From an uncultured Ruminococcus sp. (lineage in GTDB: Bacteria > Bacillota > Clostridia > Oscillospirales > Ruminococcaceae), in NCBI GenBank assembly GCA_947345935.1, contig CAMZZN010000010.1, positions 1 through 57,082 of the forward strand: a DNA stretch of 57,082 nucleotides, read 5' to 3'. A program made the position numbers and the translations under genes. Shown in pieces: positions 41,093 to 51,000 of the stretch. The notes under the pieces were generated by a model. The model had not been told where the DNA came from and did no database searches. It saw only the letters and a list, made by a program, of their open reading frames with translations. The number at the start of each line of letters is the position of its first letter. The first letter of the stretch is position 1.

Positions 41093-43114
41093 TTGGGAGA
41101 ACGCAAATTCTGCTACAAGTGTATGGAAAAATATGACAATGAGCTCCATATATGCCCTCACTGCGGATATGACGAAACTACGCCGGCTAATCCTGCATAC
41201 ATAACGCCGGGAACACTTCTTCACGACCGATACCTTGTGGGTATCCTTCTTGAATACAACGGAGAAGGAGCCGCATACGCCGGCTATGATGTCTCCACAG
41301 GCTGTAAAGTCCTTTTAAGAGAATATATGCCGATAAATCTCTGCACCCGTGTCAAAGGCAAGGCAACTATCAGCGTAAACTATAACGACCTTGCCAAATA
41401 CAAGGCTTTCATGGCAGAATATACCGAGCTTAACAAATCTCTTGCGAGACTGAGAAACGACTCGAATATCAATCCTGTTCTCGATATGTTTGCCGAGAAC
41501 AATACTACATATACCGTTTTTGAACACATTGACGGCGTCAAAATGCTTGATTTCCTCAAGGAAAATGCCGGCGAACTAAACTGGGAACAGGTCTCAAAAC
41601 TTTTTCCTCCTCTGTTCACAACTATCGGCAGACTTCATAACGCCGGGATCATTCACCGTGCTATCAGCCCCGATACGGTATACATCACCACCAAAGGCGA
41701 ACTGAGGCTTTCAAGCTTCTGTATTTCCGCTGTAAGAACAGCAAACGCAGGTCTTGAATACGAACTTTTCAAGGGATACGCCGCTCCTGAACAGTATTCT
41801 GCAAACAGCAGCAGCCGTCAGGGATCTTGGACTGATGTCTACGGAGTGTGCGCACTTATATATCGTGCGCTTACCGGATGTATGCCTGACGACTCGGTTG
41901 ACCGCACTAAACATGATGATCTGCACGAGCCGTGTCTTCTTAATCCGCAGATACCACAGCACGTTTCACGTGTTATCATGGACGGCATGAACCTCAGCGG
42001 GCGTGACCGCATACAAACGATCACCGAACTGGTTACCAGACTATTTGAACAGCCTGCGCCTGTAAGGCATACCGGAACTATTCCTGTTCCTGCGCAGACG
42101 CCTGAAGAACAGCCTTTAAATTACGGAGTAAACGCTGCTCCGCCGGAATATAATATCCGACAGCGTCCGGTTCAGAAGCCTGTATACCCTATGCCGCCTC
42201 AACAGCCGGTAAGAAATTACGCTCCGCCCAGAAACGATTCACAGGACGACTACAGATATGAAAAAGTAAATACGGTAGACAGGATAAAAATACCGGTTAT
42301 CATCGCTATTCTGCTGCTGGCTATCCTTCTTATAATTGCCGTCGTCATATTCAATATCCTGGGCGTCGGCGGAGGAGACGAATCTTCGGATATCCTTAAC
42401 AGCAATAATACCGTCACGGACAACGTTGTTTCAGGCACTACAGATCCTACCGCAACGACTCTTCCGGAGGACATTGAAATGCCAGATCTCGAAAGACGCT
42501 TCTTTGAACTTACAAAGGAAAAATATCAGGATCGTTTTATACTCGACCCCGAGTACGAATACAATGACGAATACGATACAGATATGATCTTTGAACAGGA
42601 AATCGAAGCCGGAACAATGATATCAAAGGGAACAGTCGTAAAAGTAAAAGTCAGCAAGGGTAAAGAATCGGCAATTATCCCGGATTATGCAGACTGCACT
42701 GTTTCTGAATACAAGAACCGCCTTGAAAAAGCCGGAATTTCTGACTTCAACTATCAGTTTATCGCTTCAAAAAACTCTTACGGAAAGCCAAATTCCATAA
42801 TTGAACTTCAGGTGGAAGGTCAGACGATAACGCCTGGTACATTCTTCAGCAACAAAGAAGGCAAAAAGCTTACAGTCTACTATGTTCCTGAGGACGGTGG
42901 TATTCAGACAACTGCACCCATACAGAATACCCAGCCTGTGACCACGGAAACGACAGCAGCCGCTACTACTGCTCCTGTCGTAACAGATCCTCCTGTCACC
43001 GAACCGCCAGTCACTGCCCCCCCGGTTACTAATCCGCCGGTTACCGACCCACCGCCAACGATTCCAGTTGTAACAGATGTTCCGTCCAATAATCCGGATT
43101 ACGGACAGTGGTAA
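41093..43114 (+). CDS. Zinc-ribbon, Ser/Thr pseudokinase with PASTA-like domains
   Basis: 673 residues; TTG start after GGAGGAG. Zinc ribbon CYKC...CPHCG (residues 7-24), kinase-like domain (40-310), Pro-rich linker, one membrane helix (IIAILLLAILLIIAVVIF), two PASTA-like repeats outside, and a Thr/Pro tail (TEPPVTAPPVTNPPVTDPP). Catalytic sites are lost: the VAIK Lys position is R76, HRD is H188-R189-A190, the Asn two turns later is Thr, and DFG is S208-F209-C210, although APE is kept (GYAAPEQY). Thus a signalling scaffold and not an active kinase. The PASTA-like part may sense peptidoglycan fragments. Confidence 0.88.
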   Translation: MGERKFCYKCMEKYDNELHICPHCGYDETTPANPAYITPGTLLHDRYLVGILLEYNGEGAAYAGYDVSTGCKVLLREYMPINLCTRVKGKATISVNYNDLAKYKAFMAEYTELNKSLARLRNDSNINPVLDMFAENNTTYTVFEHIDGVKMLDFLKENAGELNWEQVSKLFPPLFTTIGRLHNAGIIHRAISPDTVYITTKGELRLSSFCISAVRTANAGLEYELFKGYAAPEQYSANSSSRQGSWTDVYGVCALIYRALTGCMPDDSVDRTKHDDLHEPCLLNPQIPQHVSRVIMDGMNLSGRDRIQTITELVTRLFEQPAPVRHTGTIPVPAQTPEEQPLNYGVNAAPPEYNIRQRPVQKPVYPMPPQQPVRNYAPPRNDSQDDYRYEKVNTVDRIKIPVIIAILLLAILLIIAVVIFNILGVGGGDESSDILNSNNTVTDNVVSGTTDPTATTLPEDIEMPDLERRFFELTKEKYQDRFILDPEYEYNDEYDTDMIFEQEIEAGTMISKGTVVKVKVSKGKESAIIPDYADCTVSEYKNRLEKAGISDFNYQFIASKNSYGKPNSIIELQVEGQTITPGTFFSNKEGKKLTVYYVPEDGGIQTTAPIQNTQPVTTETTAAATTAPVVTDPPVTEPPVTAPPVTNPPVTDPPPTIPVVTDVPSNNPDYGQW

Positions 43115-43119
43115 AATAA

Positions 43120-43155
43120 AAGCTTCCGCATCATAATGATGCGGAAGCTTATTTT
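43120..43155. terminator. Bidirectional terminator, pseudokinase and glgA operons
   Basis: AAGCTTCCGCATCAT-A-ATGATGCGGAAGCTT perfect long stem with ATTTTTTATT on the right and A-run on the left, between convergent genes. Confidence 0.92.
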
Positions 43156-43407
43156 TTATTTGCTTTCACGGTAACGGTCTTCTATCCATTTTATCATTTC
43201 AGCAAAACCGTTCTCAGAACGTTCAAAGTCCTGTTCGTGCTCTATCTGAGCCTTCATGGAGCAAAGCCGTCCATGCCACGTCATAGCTTTAAGTTTTTCC
43301 CCGGTGATTATTTTATAAGCAAAATCACCTTTACTTCCGGAATAATCATTTCCACTGTCAAAATAGTAGAACTTTGGTATCTCAAAAACTGTTGAAACGC
43401 TCGGCAT
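43156..43407 (-). CDS. Hypothetical 83-residue protein of glycogen operon
   Basis: Starts at ATG 43407 with GGAGGTG upstream, 1 bp beyond the HAD stop codon. Contains an aromatic/acidic N-terminus (FEIPKFYYFDSGNDYSG), KGDFAYKIITGEKLKAMTWHG and a helical acidic/basic end (FAEMIKWIEDRYRESK). Not recognised. Tight coupling to HAD phosphatase and glycogen synthase suggests a role in the same storage pathway (inference). Confidence 0.75.
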   Translation of the reverse strand: MPSVSTVFEIPKFYYFDSGNDYSGSKGDFAYKIITGEKLKAMTWHGRLCSMKAQIEHEQDFERSENGFAEMIKWIEDRYRESK

Positions 43408-43408
43408 T

Positions 43409-44077
43409 TCAGCACCTCCAATTCTCAAAGAAGTTTACAGCTTCGTCCAGCGAATCATATACGGCGCTTAGCATAGGCAGTATATCTTGATCCGGCGGAG
43501 TCAGATCAGGTATCATTATCACATGGCATCCGGCAGAATGCGCCGATCTTATGCCGTTCGGAGAATCTTCAAAAGCAGCGCAGCTCTCCGGAGGAAGTCT
43601 AAGTTCGGCAGCAGCCGCAAGATAGATATCGGGATCAGGCTTGCCATTCTGTATCATATCTCCTCCGACCACAGCGTCAAAATAAGTCAGTGCCTCTATC
43701 CCTTCAAGCGTTTTCTTTGCTCTTTCAATTGGGGTGGCTGTAGCAACAGCAATTTTTATTCCCATGTCCCGCAGATAATTCAGCATAGTAAACAGACCTT
43801 TTTTCGTCTCTATACCGTGTTCTTCAATGTATGCGTCCATAAGTTCGGTGCGATGCTCACGTACCTGAACACAGGGAAAATTATCCCCAAAAATATTTTT
43901 AAGCCTGACATTAGCAAATTTTCTTGCCAAACTGCGTATGCCGAAAACGTGTTCTTCAGTCATGTTATAACCAAAATCCGCCGCCGACTGCCTCCAGAAA
44001 CGAACATAAAGTTTTTCTGTATCGATAAGAACGCCGTCCATATCAAAGACGGCGCCCCTTAATTCCTTATTTTTCAT
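43409..44077 (-). CDS. HAD-superfamily phosphatase/phosphomutase
   Basis: 222 residues. Motif I FDMDGVLIDTEKLY, motif II Thr in AVATATP, Lys in GKPDPDIYL and the acidic pair in FEDSPNG: subfamily I with alpha-helical cap, like beta-phosphoglucomutase and phosphoglycolate phosphatase. With glgA 3 bp upstream, beta-phosphoglucomutase-type sugar-phosphate chemistry is plausible but unproven. Confidence 0.88.
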   Translation of the reverse strand: MKNKELRGAVFDMDGVLIDTEKLYVRFWRQSAADFGYNMTEEHVFGIRSLARKFANVRLKNIFGDNFPCVQVREHRTELMDAYIEEHGIETKKGLFTMLNYLRDMGIKIAVATATPIERAKKTLEGIEALTYFDAVVGGDMIQNGKPDPDIYLAAAAELRLPPESCAAFEDSPNGIRSAHSAGCHVIMIPDLTPPDQDILPMLSAVYDSLDEAVNFFENWRC

Positions 44078-44080
44078 AAA

Positions 44081-45535
44081 TCACCAGTTTATCATCCAGT
44101 CATACATACCCTCGTACTGACGTGCGGAACTATTCCATGAAAAATCTGTCTCCATGCCTCTCTTAACCATTTTATCCCACTGGTCACGATGATTATAGTA
44201 GATATGCTTAGAATAGTTGATAACGCCAAGCATTTCATCGCCATTATAATTTGCAAATGAAAAACCTGTACCTGTTCCGTCAAATTCGTTGTAAGGATTA
44301 ACTGTATCTTTAAGCCCGCCAGTTTCCCTGACAATCGGAACTGTGCCATATCTCAGGGAGATAAGCTGAGTAAGACCGCACGGCTCAAAGAGAGACGGCA
44401 TAAGCATTGCATCCGCTGCGGCATAAAGCTTATGTGCAAGAGCGTCAGAATAAAGGATATTTGCGGAAACTCTTTCCGGATACTTCCACTGATAGTGTCT
44501 GAACATATTCTCATATCTCGGGTCGCCTGTGCCTATTACCACAAACTGCGTGAATTCATCACAAATACGTTCAATAGCATAGTTTACCAGATCAAGTCCC
44601 TTCTGATCGGTAAGACGTGATATAATAGCTATCATATACTTGTTCTTATCAACGGGAAGTCCAAGCTCAGCCTGGAGTTTTTCTTTGTTGACAGCCTTTT
44701 GCTTAATGAAGTTATTTGAATTGTACTCTGCAAAGATCTGCTTGTCGTTGGACGGATCAAATACTTTGTAATCAATACCGTTGACTATACCCCTCAGCGA
44801 AGCGGAACGGGCACGAAGAAGTCCGTCAAGCTGCTCGCCATAGAAAGGATACTTGATCTCCTCTGCATATGTTTCGGATACTGTAGTGATATAGTCGGCA
44901 TAAACCAGACCGCCTTTGAGCATATTTGCATCCTTATGAAACTCCAGCTTGTCCGGAGTGAACATATAATCCGGCAGAGCGGTATGATACTTGAATGTCT
45001 TGACATCCCAGACACCCTGAAATTTCAGGTTGTGTATGGTCATGATTGTTTTAGTTGAACTGTAAAAAGGATTTGTTGCAAAAGAAGTATGAAGAAATAC
45101 AGGAATAAGTGAAGCCTGCCAGTCGTGGCAGTGAATAATATCAGGACGGAAACCGATAACAGGCAGAACTGCAAGCACCGCCTTGCAGAAAAAGGTAAAA
45201 CGCTCGATGTCCCATTTAAGATCAGACGAATAAGGCGTACTGCACTTGAAGTAATACTCGTTATCCACAAAATAGAACTTCACACCATTATACTCGTATT
45301 CCATGATACCGACGTGCTGATTTCCTTCATGCATTCCGAAGTCCATATAAAAATGGGTGACATACCTGAAAGAATTTCTGAATTTTTCCGGAATACACGT
45401 ATAAAAAGGCATAATCACCCTTACGTCATATTCGCCGGAGTCGATATACTGGGGCAAAGCTCCCACTACATCGGCAAGTCCGCCTGTTTTGATAAAGGGT
45501 ACGCTTTCTGAAGCTGCAAATAAAATATTTTTCAT
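44081..45535 (-). CDS. glgA: Glycogen synthase (ADP-glucose)
   Basis: 484 residues, GT5 family. N-terminal KTGGLADVVGALPQYI (ADP-glucose binding KxGGL), IIHCHDWQASLIP, and C-terminal SRLTDQKGLDLV and FEPCGLTQLISLRYGTVPI. Extends alpha-1,4-glucan from ADP-glucose. First gene of a glgA-HAD-small protein operon; glgC/glgB are not in the window. Confidence 0.96.
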   Translation of the reverse strand: MKNILFAASESVPFIKTGGLADVVGALPQYIDSGEYDVRVIMPFYTCIPEKFRNSFRYVTHFYMDFGMHEGNQHVGIMEYEYNGVKFYFVDNEYYFKCSTPYSSDLKWDIERFTFFCKAVLAVLPVIGFRPDIIHCHDWQASLIPVFLHTSFATNPFYSSTKTIMTIHNLKFQGVWDVKTFKYHTALPDYMFTPDKLEFHKDANMLKGGLVYADYITTVSETYAEEIKYPFYGEQLDGLLRARSASLRGIVNGIDYKVFDPSNDKQIFAEYNSNNFIKQKAVNKEKLQAELGLPVDKNKYMIAIISRLTDQKGLDLVNYAIERICDEFTQFVVIGTGDPRYENMFRHYQWKYPERVSANILYSDALAHKLYAAADAMLMPSLFEPCGLTQLISLRYGTVPIVRETGGLKDTVNPYNEFDGTGTGFSFANYNGDEMLGVINYSKHIYYNHRDQWDKMVKRGMETDFSWNSSARQYEGMYDWMINW

Positions 45536-45590
45536 GCCGTTAACTCCTGACTGTAATAAATTGCAGAATCAATACAGATCCACATAATAT

Positions 45591-45619
45591 ATTATATACC
45601 AAAATAAGTTATAAGTCAA
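45591..45619 (-). promoter_or_regulatory. Promoter of glgA operon
   Basis: Leftward TTGACT (45614-45619), 17 bp, perfect TATAAT (45591-45596), 56 bp before the start codon. Confidence 0.85.
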
Positions 45620-45692
45620 TAGAAAAATAATAAACTTTGCACAACAAGTTTCTGTCAGCTTGACAAAATTGACAGCTTTGTGCGGTGCTGCT

Positions 45693-46721
45693 TTAAAGCA
45701 ATTCAGCTATATCATAGAGCAGCCTTTCAGATTTTTCCCAGCCAAGACATGGATCGGTAATAGACTTACCATAGATATTCTCGCCTATTTTCTGACTTCC
45801 ATCCTCAATATAGCTCTCTATCATAAGACCTTTTACAAGCTTATTTATTTCCTGACTGTGACGCATACTATGGAGAACTTCCTTGGAAATACGTATCTGC
45901 TCCAAATATTTCTTTCCGGAATTCGAGTGGTTGGTATCAACTATCAGTGCAGGATTTTTAAGTTCTTTCTCTGCATAGACTTCGGCAAGACGGTAAAGAT
46001 CTTCATAATGATAATTAGGAAACGACTGTCCCCTGTCGTTGACATATCCTCTCAGAATAGCGTGAGCGTAAGGATTTCCGTCGCTCCTTGCCTCGCTTGC
46101 CCTGTAAATAAATGCATGAGCGTGCTGAGCGGCGGTGATTGAATTCATCATAACAGATATATCGCCGCCCGTAGGATTCTTCATACCTACAGGAATGGTA
46201 ACTCCACTGGAAACAAGACGATGCTGCTGATTTTCGACAGAACGTGCTCCGACAGCGATGTATGCAAGAAGATCGTCCAGATAACTATAGTTTTCCGGAT
46301 AAAGCATTTCGTCCGCAGCGCTGAATCCTGTTTCTGCAAGAGCACGCATATGAAGATTTCTTACAGCAATGATACCGCTTTTAAGGTCGGGCATAGCCGT
46401 AGGACTTGGCTGGTGAAGCATTCCCTTATAGCCGTCGCCGGTAGTACGGGGCTTTCCGGTATAAATACGGGGAATAATAAGTATCTTATCCTTTATTTTT
46501 TCCTGAACTTCACGGAGACGGGTTATATAGTCCAGAACACTGTCCTCATTATCAGCGGAGCAAGGTCCGATGATAATAAGAAACTTTTCTGATTCCCCCC
46601 TGAAAATCTTCTTTATCTCTTCGTCACGTCTCGCTTTAACTTCAAGCAGTTCAGATGTAAGGGGATGAGCCGCCTTTATTTCCGAAGGATGGGGCAGCTG
46701 TCTGATAATATTCATTGCCAT
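45693..46721 (-). CDS. aroF: 3-deoxy-7-phosphoheptulonate synthase, type I alpha
   Basis: 342 residues; first step of the shikimate pathway (PEP + erythrose-4-P). Signatures IIGPCSADNEDSVLDY, IPRIYTGKPRTTGDGYKGM, GARSVENQQHR and the metal-binding VDTNHSNSGK. AroFGH type; which aromatic amino acid inhibits it cannot be read from sequence here. ATG at 46721 with AAAGGAAG. Downstream of aroC by 21 bp, same operon. Confidence 0.95.
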   Translation of the reverse strand: MAMNIIRQLPHPSEIKAAHPLTSELLEVKARRDEEIKKIFRGESEKFLIIIGPCSADNEDSVLDYITRLREVQEKIKDKILIIPRIYTGKPRTTGDGYKGMLHQPSPTAMPDLKSGIIAVRNLHMRALAETGFSAADEMLYPENYSYLDDLLAYIAVGARSVENQQHRLVSSGVTIPVGMKNPTGGDISVMMNSITAAQHAHAFIYRASEARSDGNPYAHAILRGYVNDRGQSFPNYHYEDLYRLAEVYAEKELKNPALIVDTNHSNSGKKYLEQIRISKEVLHSMRHSQEINKLVKGLMIESYIEDGSQKIGENIYGKSITDPCLGWEKSERLLYDIAELL

Positions 46722-46742
46722 GGATTAATCTTCCTTTCAAAT

Positions 46743-47834
46743 TTATTTCAGCCAGTCGGTGCCGAACCGCAAAGCCAGCTGATCACACAGACAAAGCGCT
46801 ACAGCGCTGTCGATAACAACTCTTGCTCTATGTATTATCGCAGGATCATGACGTCCATTTATAATAAGGGTTGTGTCCTCCGATGTATTCAGATCTACAG
46901 TGTTCTGTTCCTTGTATATAGAAGGCGTGGGCTTGACCGCCGTTCTGATAATTATGGGCATTCCATTGGATATTCCTCCAAGAATACCGCCGCAGTGATT
47001 AGTCCCGGTACATATAGTTCCGTTCTCGGAACGGAAAGGATCGTTCGCCTGACTGCCGGTCATATCCGCAAGACTGAATCCGTCGCCGAATTCAACGCCC
47101 TTGACTGCCGGAATACTGAAAATAATATGCGAGAGCACGCTTTCGAGGGTATCGAACCACGGCTCTCCTACCCCTGCCGGAACTCCTGTAACTATCGTTT
47201 CAAGGCGTCCGCCAACGCTGTCGCCAACGCTCTTTGCAGCTTCTATTTCAGCGATCATCTTGTCCTTAACGCTTTCATCAAGGACAGCGAAAGGAGACGT
47301 TTCCAGTTTTTCTATATCAGTTTCCGGATTTTCGGAAAAGCTGCGGTCATAAACTCCGGCACAAGACAGGATATGCGTTCCTATCCTGATATTTTTGCTC
47401 TTAAGAGCACTTATGGCAACCGCTCCGGAAGCCACAAGACCGGCAGTTATCCTTCCGGAAAAATGGCCGCCGCCACGGAAGTCCTGATAGCCGTGATACT
47501 TCATAAAAGCCGTATAATCTGCGTGACCCGGACGTGCCTTATAAGCAAGCTCACCGTAATCACGGCTTCTCGTATCCTGATTTTCAATAATAAATGTTAT
47601 AGGAGTTCCCGTGGTTTTTCCGTTGAAAACACCGCTCACTATCCTTACCTTGTCTTCCTCGTGACGTGCAGTGGAGATAGAACCCGAAGCTCTTCTGAGA
47701 GACATCTGTGCGGCAATAAATTCTTCATCTACTGTAATACCGGGAGCAATTCCGTCAAGGACAGCGCCTATCATGCTGCCATGACTCTCGCCGAAAATAG
47801 TAACTGAAACGCTTGAACCAAAAGTATTTTTCAA
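46743..47834 (-). CDS. aroC: Chorismate synthase
   Basis: 363 residues; converts EPSP to chorismate with reduced FMN. TTG start at 47834 (CAGGAGC upstream). IFGESHGSMIGAVLDGIAPG, RRASGSISTARHEEDKV, FRGGGHFSGR and the C-terminal RHDPAIIHRARVV are family signatures. First gene of aroC-aroF. Confidence 0.96.
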   Translation of the reverse strand: MKNTFGSSVSVTIFGESHGSMIGAVLDGIAPGITVDEEFIAAQMSLRRASGSISTARHEEDKVRIVSGVFNGKTTGTPITFIIENQDTRSRDYGELAYKARPGHADYTAFMKYHGYQDFRGGGHFSGRITAGLVASGAVAISALKSKNIRIGTHILSCAGVYDRSFSENPETDIEKLETSPFAVLDESVKDKMIAEIEAAKSVGDSVGGRLETIVTGVPAGVGEPWFDTLESVLSHIIFSIPAVKGVEFGDGFSLADMTGSQANDPFRSENGTICTGTNHCGGILGGISNGMPIIIRTAVKPTPSIYKEQNTVDLNTSEDTTLIINGRHDPAIIHRARVVIDSAVALCLCDQLALRFGTDWLK

Positions 47835-47868
47835 ATTAGTCAGCTCCTGTTGCAGAAAATTTATTTAC

Positions 47869-47897
47869 ATTATATCATATATTCCTGTTTATGTCAA
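47869..47897 (-). promoter_or_regulatory. Promoter of aroC-aroF
   Basis: Leftward perfect TTGACA (47892-47897), 17 bp, perfect TATAAT (47869-47874), 35 bp before the TTG start. Divergent from the hybrid-kinase promoter 70 bp away. No T-box or Trp-type leader could be fitted in the 35 nt leader. Confidence 0.9.
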
Positions 47898-47966
47898 TAT
47901 TGCTACAGCATTTCAATGTCAACGGTACAGCACCGAATAGAAGCGCATTCATTTAAAAATTTAGTA

Positions 47967-47995
47967 TTGCTTTTTCTGCGAAAAAATGTTATAAT
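47967..47995 (+). promoter_or_regulatory. Promoter of hybrid histidine kinase
   Basis: TTGCTT (47967-47972), 17 bp, perfect TATAAT (47990-47995), 46 bp before the ATG. Confidence 0.75.
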
Positions 47996-48041
47996 ATTAT
48001 TAAGTATATTAGAAAAAATCACGATCGGAGAGACGTTTTTA

Positions 48042-51000
48042 ATGAACATTAATCAGAATGATTATTCAAATCAGGATGTACCCATGCTTTTAAAAGAACT
48101 CGAAGCTTCAAAAATGATACATGAACAGATCGCAATTCTGAATTCAGCAGCCGATCTTAATGCAGCCATAGAAGAAGTTCTCGTCTGTGTAGGAAGATAT
48201 ATGAATGCAGAAAGAGCATATATATTTGAAGAATCCGGCGGACTTTATTCAAATACCGCCGAATGGTGCGCTCCGGGAGTACGTCCGGAAAAAGATACCC
48301 TTCAGAATATCCCGCAGGAAGATATCACCTGGATATCGCCGCTTAGCACAGGAAACTGCGTTATTATCTCTGATATAGAAAATATAAGGTCATCCGATCC
48401 GTTTATGTATGACCTGCTTTCAAGACAGAGCATAAAAAGCGTTATTGAAGCGCCCGTCACCATCAACGGCGTTCTGGCCGGCTTTATCGGAGTTGATAAC
48501 GCTCCGGAAGATATAACAAGACTTATCGCCGATTCTCTTACTCTTCTCGGCTCGTTTATCGGCATTGCAATGTATAACCGCAGCGAACACGAAAAGGTGC
48601 TCAGAAGTCATGCCGGTATGAAAGACAGCCGTGATATGCAGAAGGAAATCATCAGCTCAATAAACTGCGGAGTTTTTGCCTATACCCTGCCGGATCACAA
48701 ACTGCTCGCCATCAACGACGCTGCAAAGGATATAATCGGATGCAGCGACAGCGAGAACGCACTTGAAGCGCTTGTAACTTTTCTCAGAAAAAAAATTATT
48801 CCGGAGGATCGTGAGCATGTTATCAGTGCAAAAAATGGTTTGCAGACGGTAGGAGATACGGTTCAATCGGCATACAAGGCAAAAGTCAACGGAAAGATCA
48901 TAAGCGTTGAATCGACTATCAAGCTCCTGCAATTCGCCAATGGACAGAAGTACATCCTCTGTTCGCTCTTTGATGTGACGGCTCAGAAGCATCTGACCAA
49001 TTCACTTGCCATGGAGAAAAAAACTTACAGGGACGCCTTGGTCAGCAACAGCGAATTTAACTTTTTCTTCGATGTCACCGAAGGACTAATCCATGACGAA
49101 TTCGTCACGGCTCACGGAGTAAACATAGTACGTGAGCTTAACTGCACCGTTCCGGTCGGCTTTGACGAACTTCTTAGAAAATATACGGATGTATATCAGC
49201 CGGAATTTGCAGACGAATCCATGAAAAAAAATTTTACCTGCAAAGGACTCTTGGAGAACTTTGAAAACGGTATCACCAATTCTGTAACCGAATTCTATTC
49301 TCCGCAGTCCGATATTCACATAAGAATACTTTGCCTGACATATCTGGACGACGAAACAGGACATATCTATGCGTCAGTTGTAGCTTCCGATATTTCCGAT
49401 ATCCGAAAAAAAGAACGCAGCCAGAAGGAAGCTCTTCAGGAAGCAAACAAAAAGCTTGCTTCTGTTAATTCCGAGATAAACATAAGAATCAATACCATTC
49501 TTAACGGAATTTCCGGCGGACTTAAAATCATTAATGCCGATGACGACTCCAACTACAGTTACGCCTACATCAGCGAAGGCACCGCCGAACTTCAGGGATA
49601 TACCGCAGACGAATTCATGAATAATTTTGCACATGCAATAACAGGCAACATCTATGCGGATGACGGAGAATCCACTCTTGCCGAAGTAAAGAGACAGATC
49701 GGCGAAAACGGCGCATATGCTGTTAAATATCGTGTTCCGCATAAAGACGGAAGCATAAAATGGGTCATCGAGCGTGGAAAGCTTATTATTGACGAAACAA
49801 ATGATAAAAAATTCTATTATGCCATGATGCAGGACGTCACGGAACTTGAGGACAGAAACAGCCGGCTCAATACAGCACTGTCCATACAGTCAAAAATGGC
49901 TGAATCTCTCGGCAGTGGAATTCTTGCATATACCCTGCCGGAACGTGAAATACTGATCCTCAACCATGAAGCGAAAAAACTGTTCACCTCTATCGGAACA
50001 GACACAAGCGCTGCGGCAAAACCCGAAGAAAACGGACTTGACATCATGTCGAAAATAGATCCCGACGACATACCTGAAATACGTGACGCCGTTAAAAGTC
50101 TGAGAGAAACTGGCGACCAGGTTGAATACATATTTCACTCGCTTTCGCAAAATGGGCGCCTGACATTCAAAACCACTACTAAACTGCTCAGTCTTTCTGA
50201 CGGAAAGCAGCTGATACTAAGCTCTATAACGGATATAACCCAACAGGAGCTTATGGAAAAAAGACTTGAAGAGGAGCGGCGTCAGTACCGCAACGCTCTT
50301 GCGTACAGCAGCGAAGCCATCTTCACCATTGATCTTACCGACGGATGGCTTTATAATCACGTTTTCTTTTCAGACAACACAAATATCACCAAAAAAATAG
50401 GTGTGAACATTCCCGCACGATACGAAGATCTTATGAGAAAATGGTTCAATGAGGACAGAATAGTTTCCGGATGTACTTTTCTGAACACGTTAAGATCCAG
50501 AGAAAATATGATAACCGCCTATGAAAACGGCAAAACGATCTTTGAGATTGAGTATCACGTGCCGTCGTCCGGAAAGTATTACCGTGTTCTCACGCTGCTT
50601 TTCAAGATTTACAGCCATATCCATGTAAGCTTTGCAATTTACGATGTCACATCGAGCCGTCAGGAAAAAAAGGAGTATCAGGCAATAATTGAATCCCTCG
50701 GCAAAATATATTCGGAGCTTTATCTTTTATCACTCAAGAATTTCGAATATATTGCTTTCAAGCAGTACGACGACATGGCATTGAAAATTACTGAAAGGGA
50801 TACATATCAAACATTTTCAGAAATATATGTAAATAACTTTGTTGAACCGGAGGACAGAGAAAGACTGGAAAATTTCTTCGACATCGGCAATATAAGCCGG
50901 TGTCTCAAAAACAAAGACTACTGTACCATAGAATTTCGAAGAAAAAAATTCGGCTGGTGCAGCATTACCGTTGTAGTATCCGAACGTGACGAAAACGGAA

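Noticed and set aside
42904..43089. Repetitive CCGGTTACT-like units, considered a CRISPR or minisatellite
   Set aside because: They encode the PPVT tail of the pseudokinase; no uniform repeat/spacer spacing. No CRISPR array was seen anywhere.
46665..47807. Long rightward open frame (about 380 codons) opposite aroC
   Set aside because: It is the antisense shadow of aroC, whose protein is unmistakable; the shadow has Arg/Ser/Tyr-rich composition and no ribosome site.
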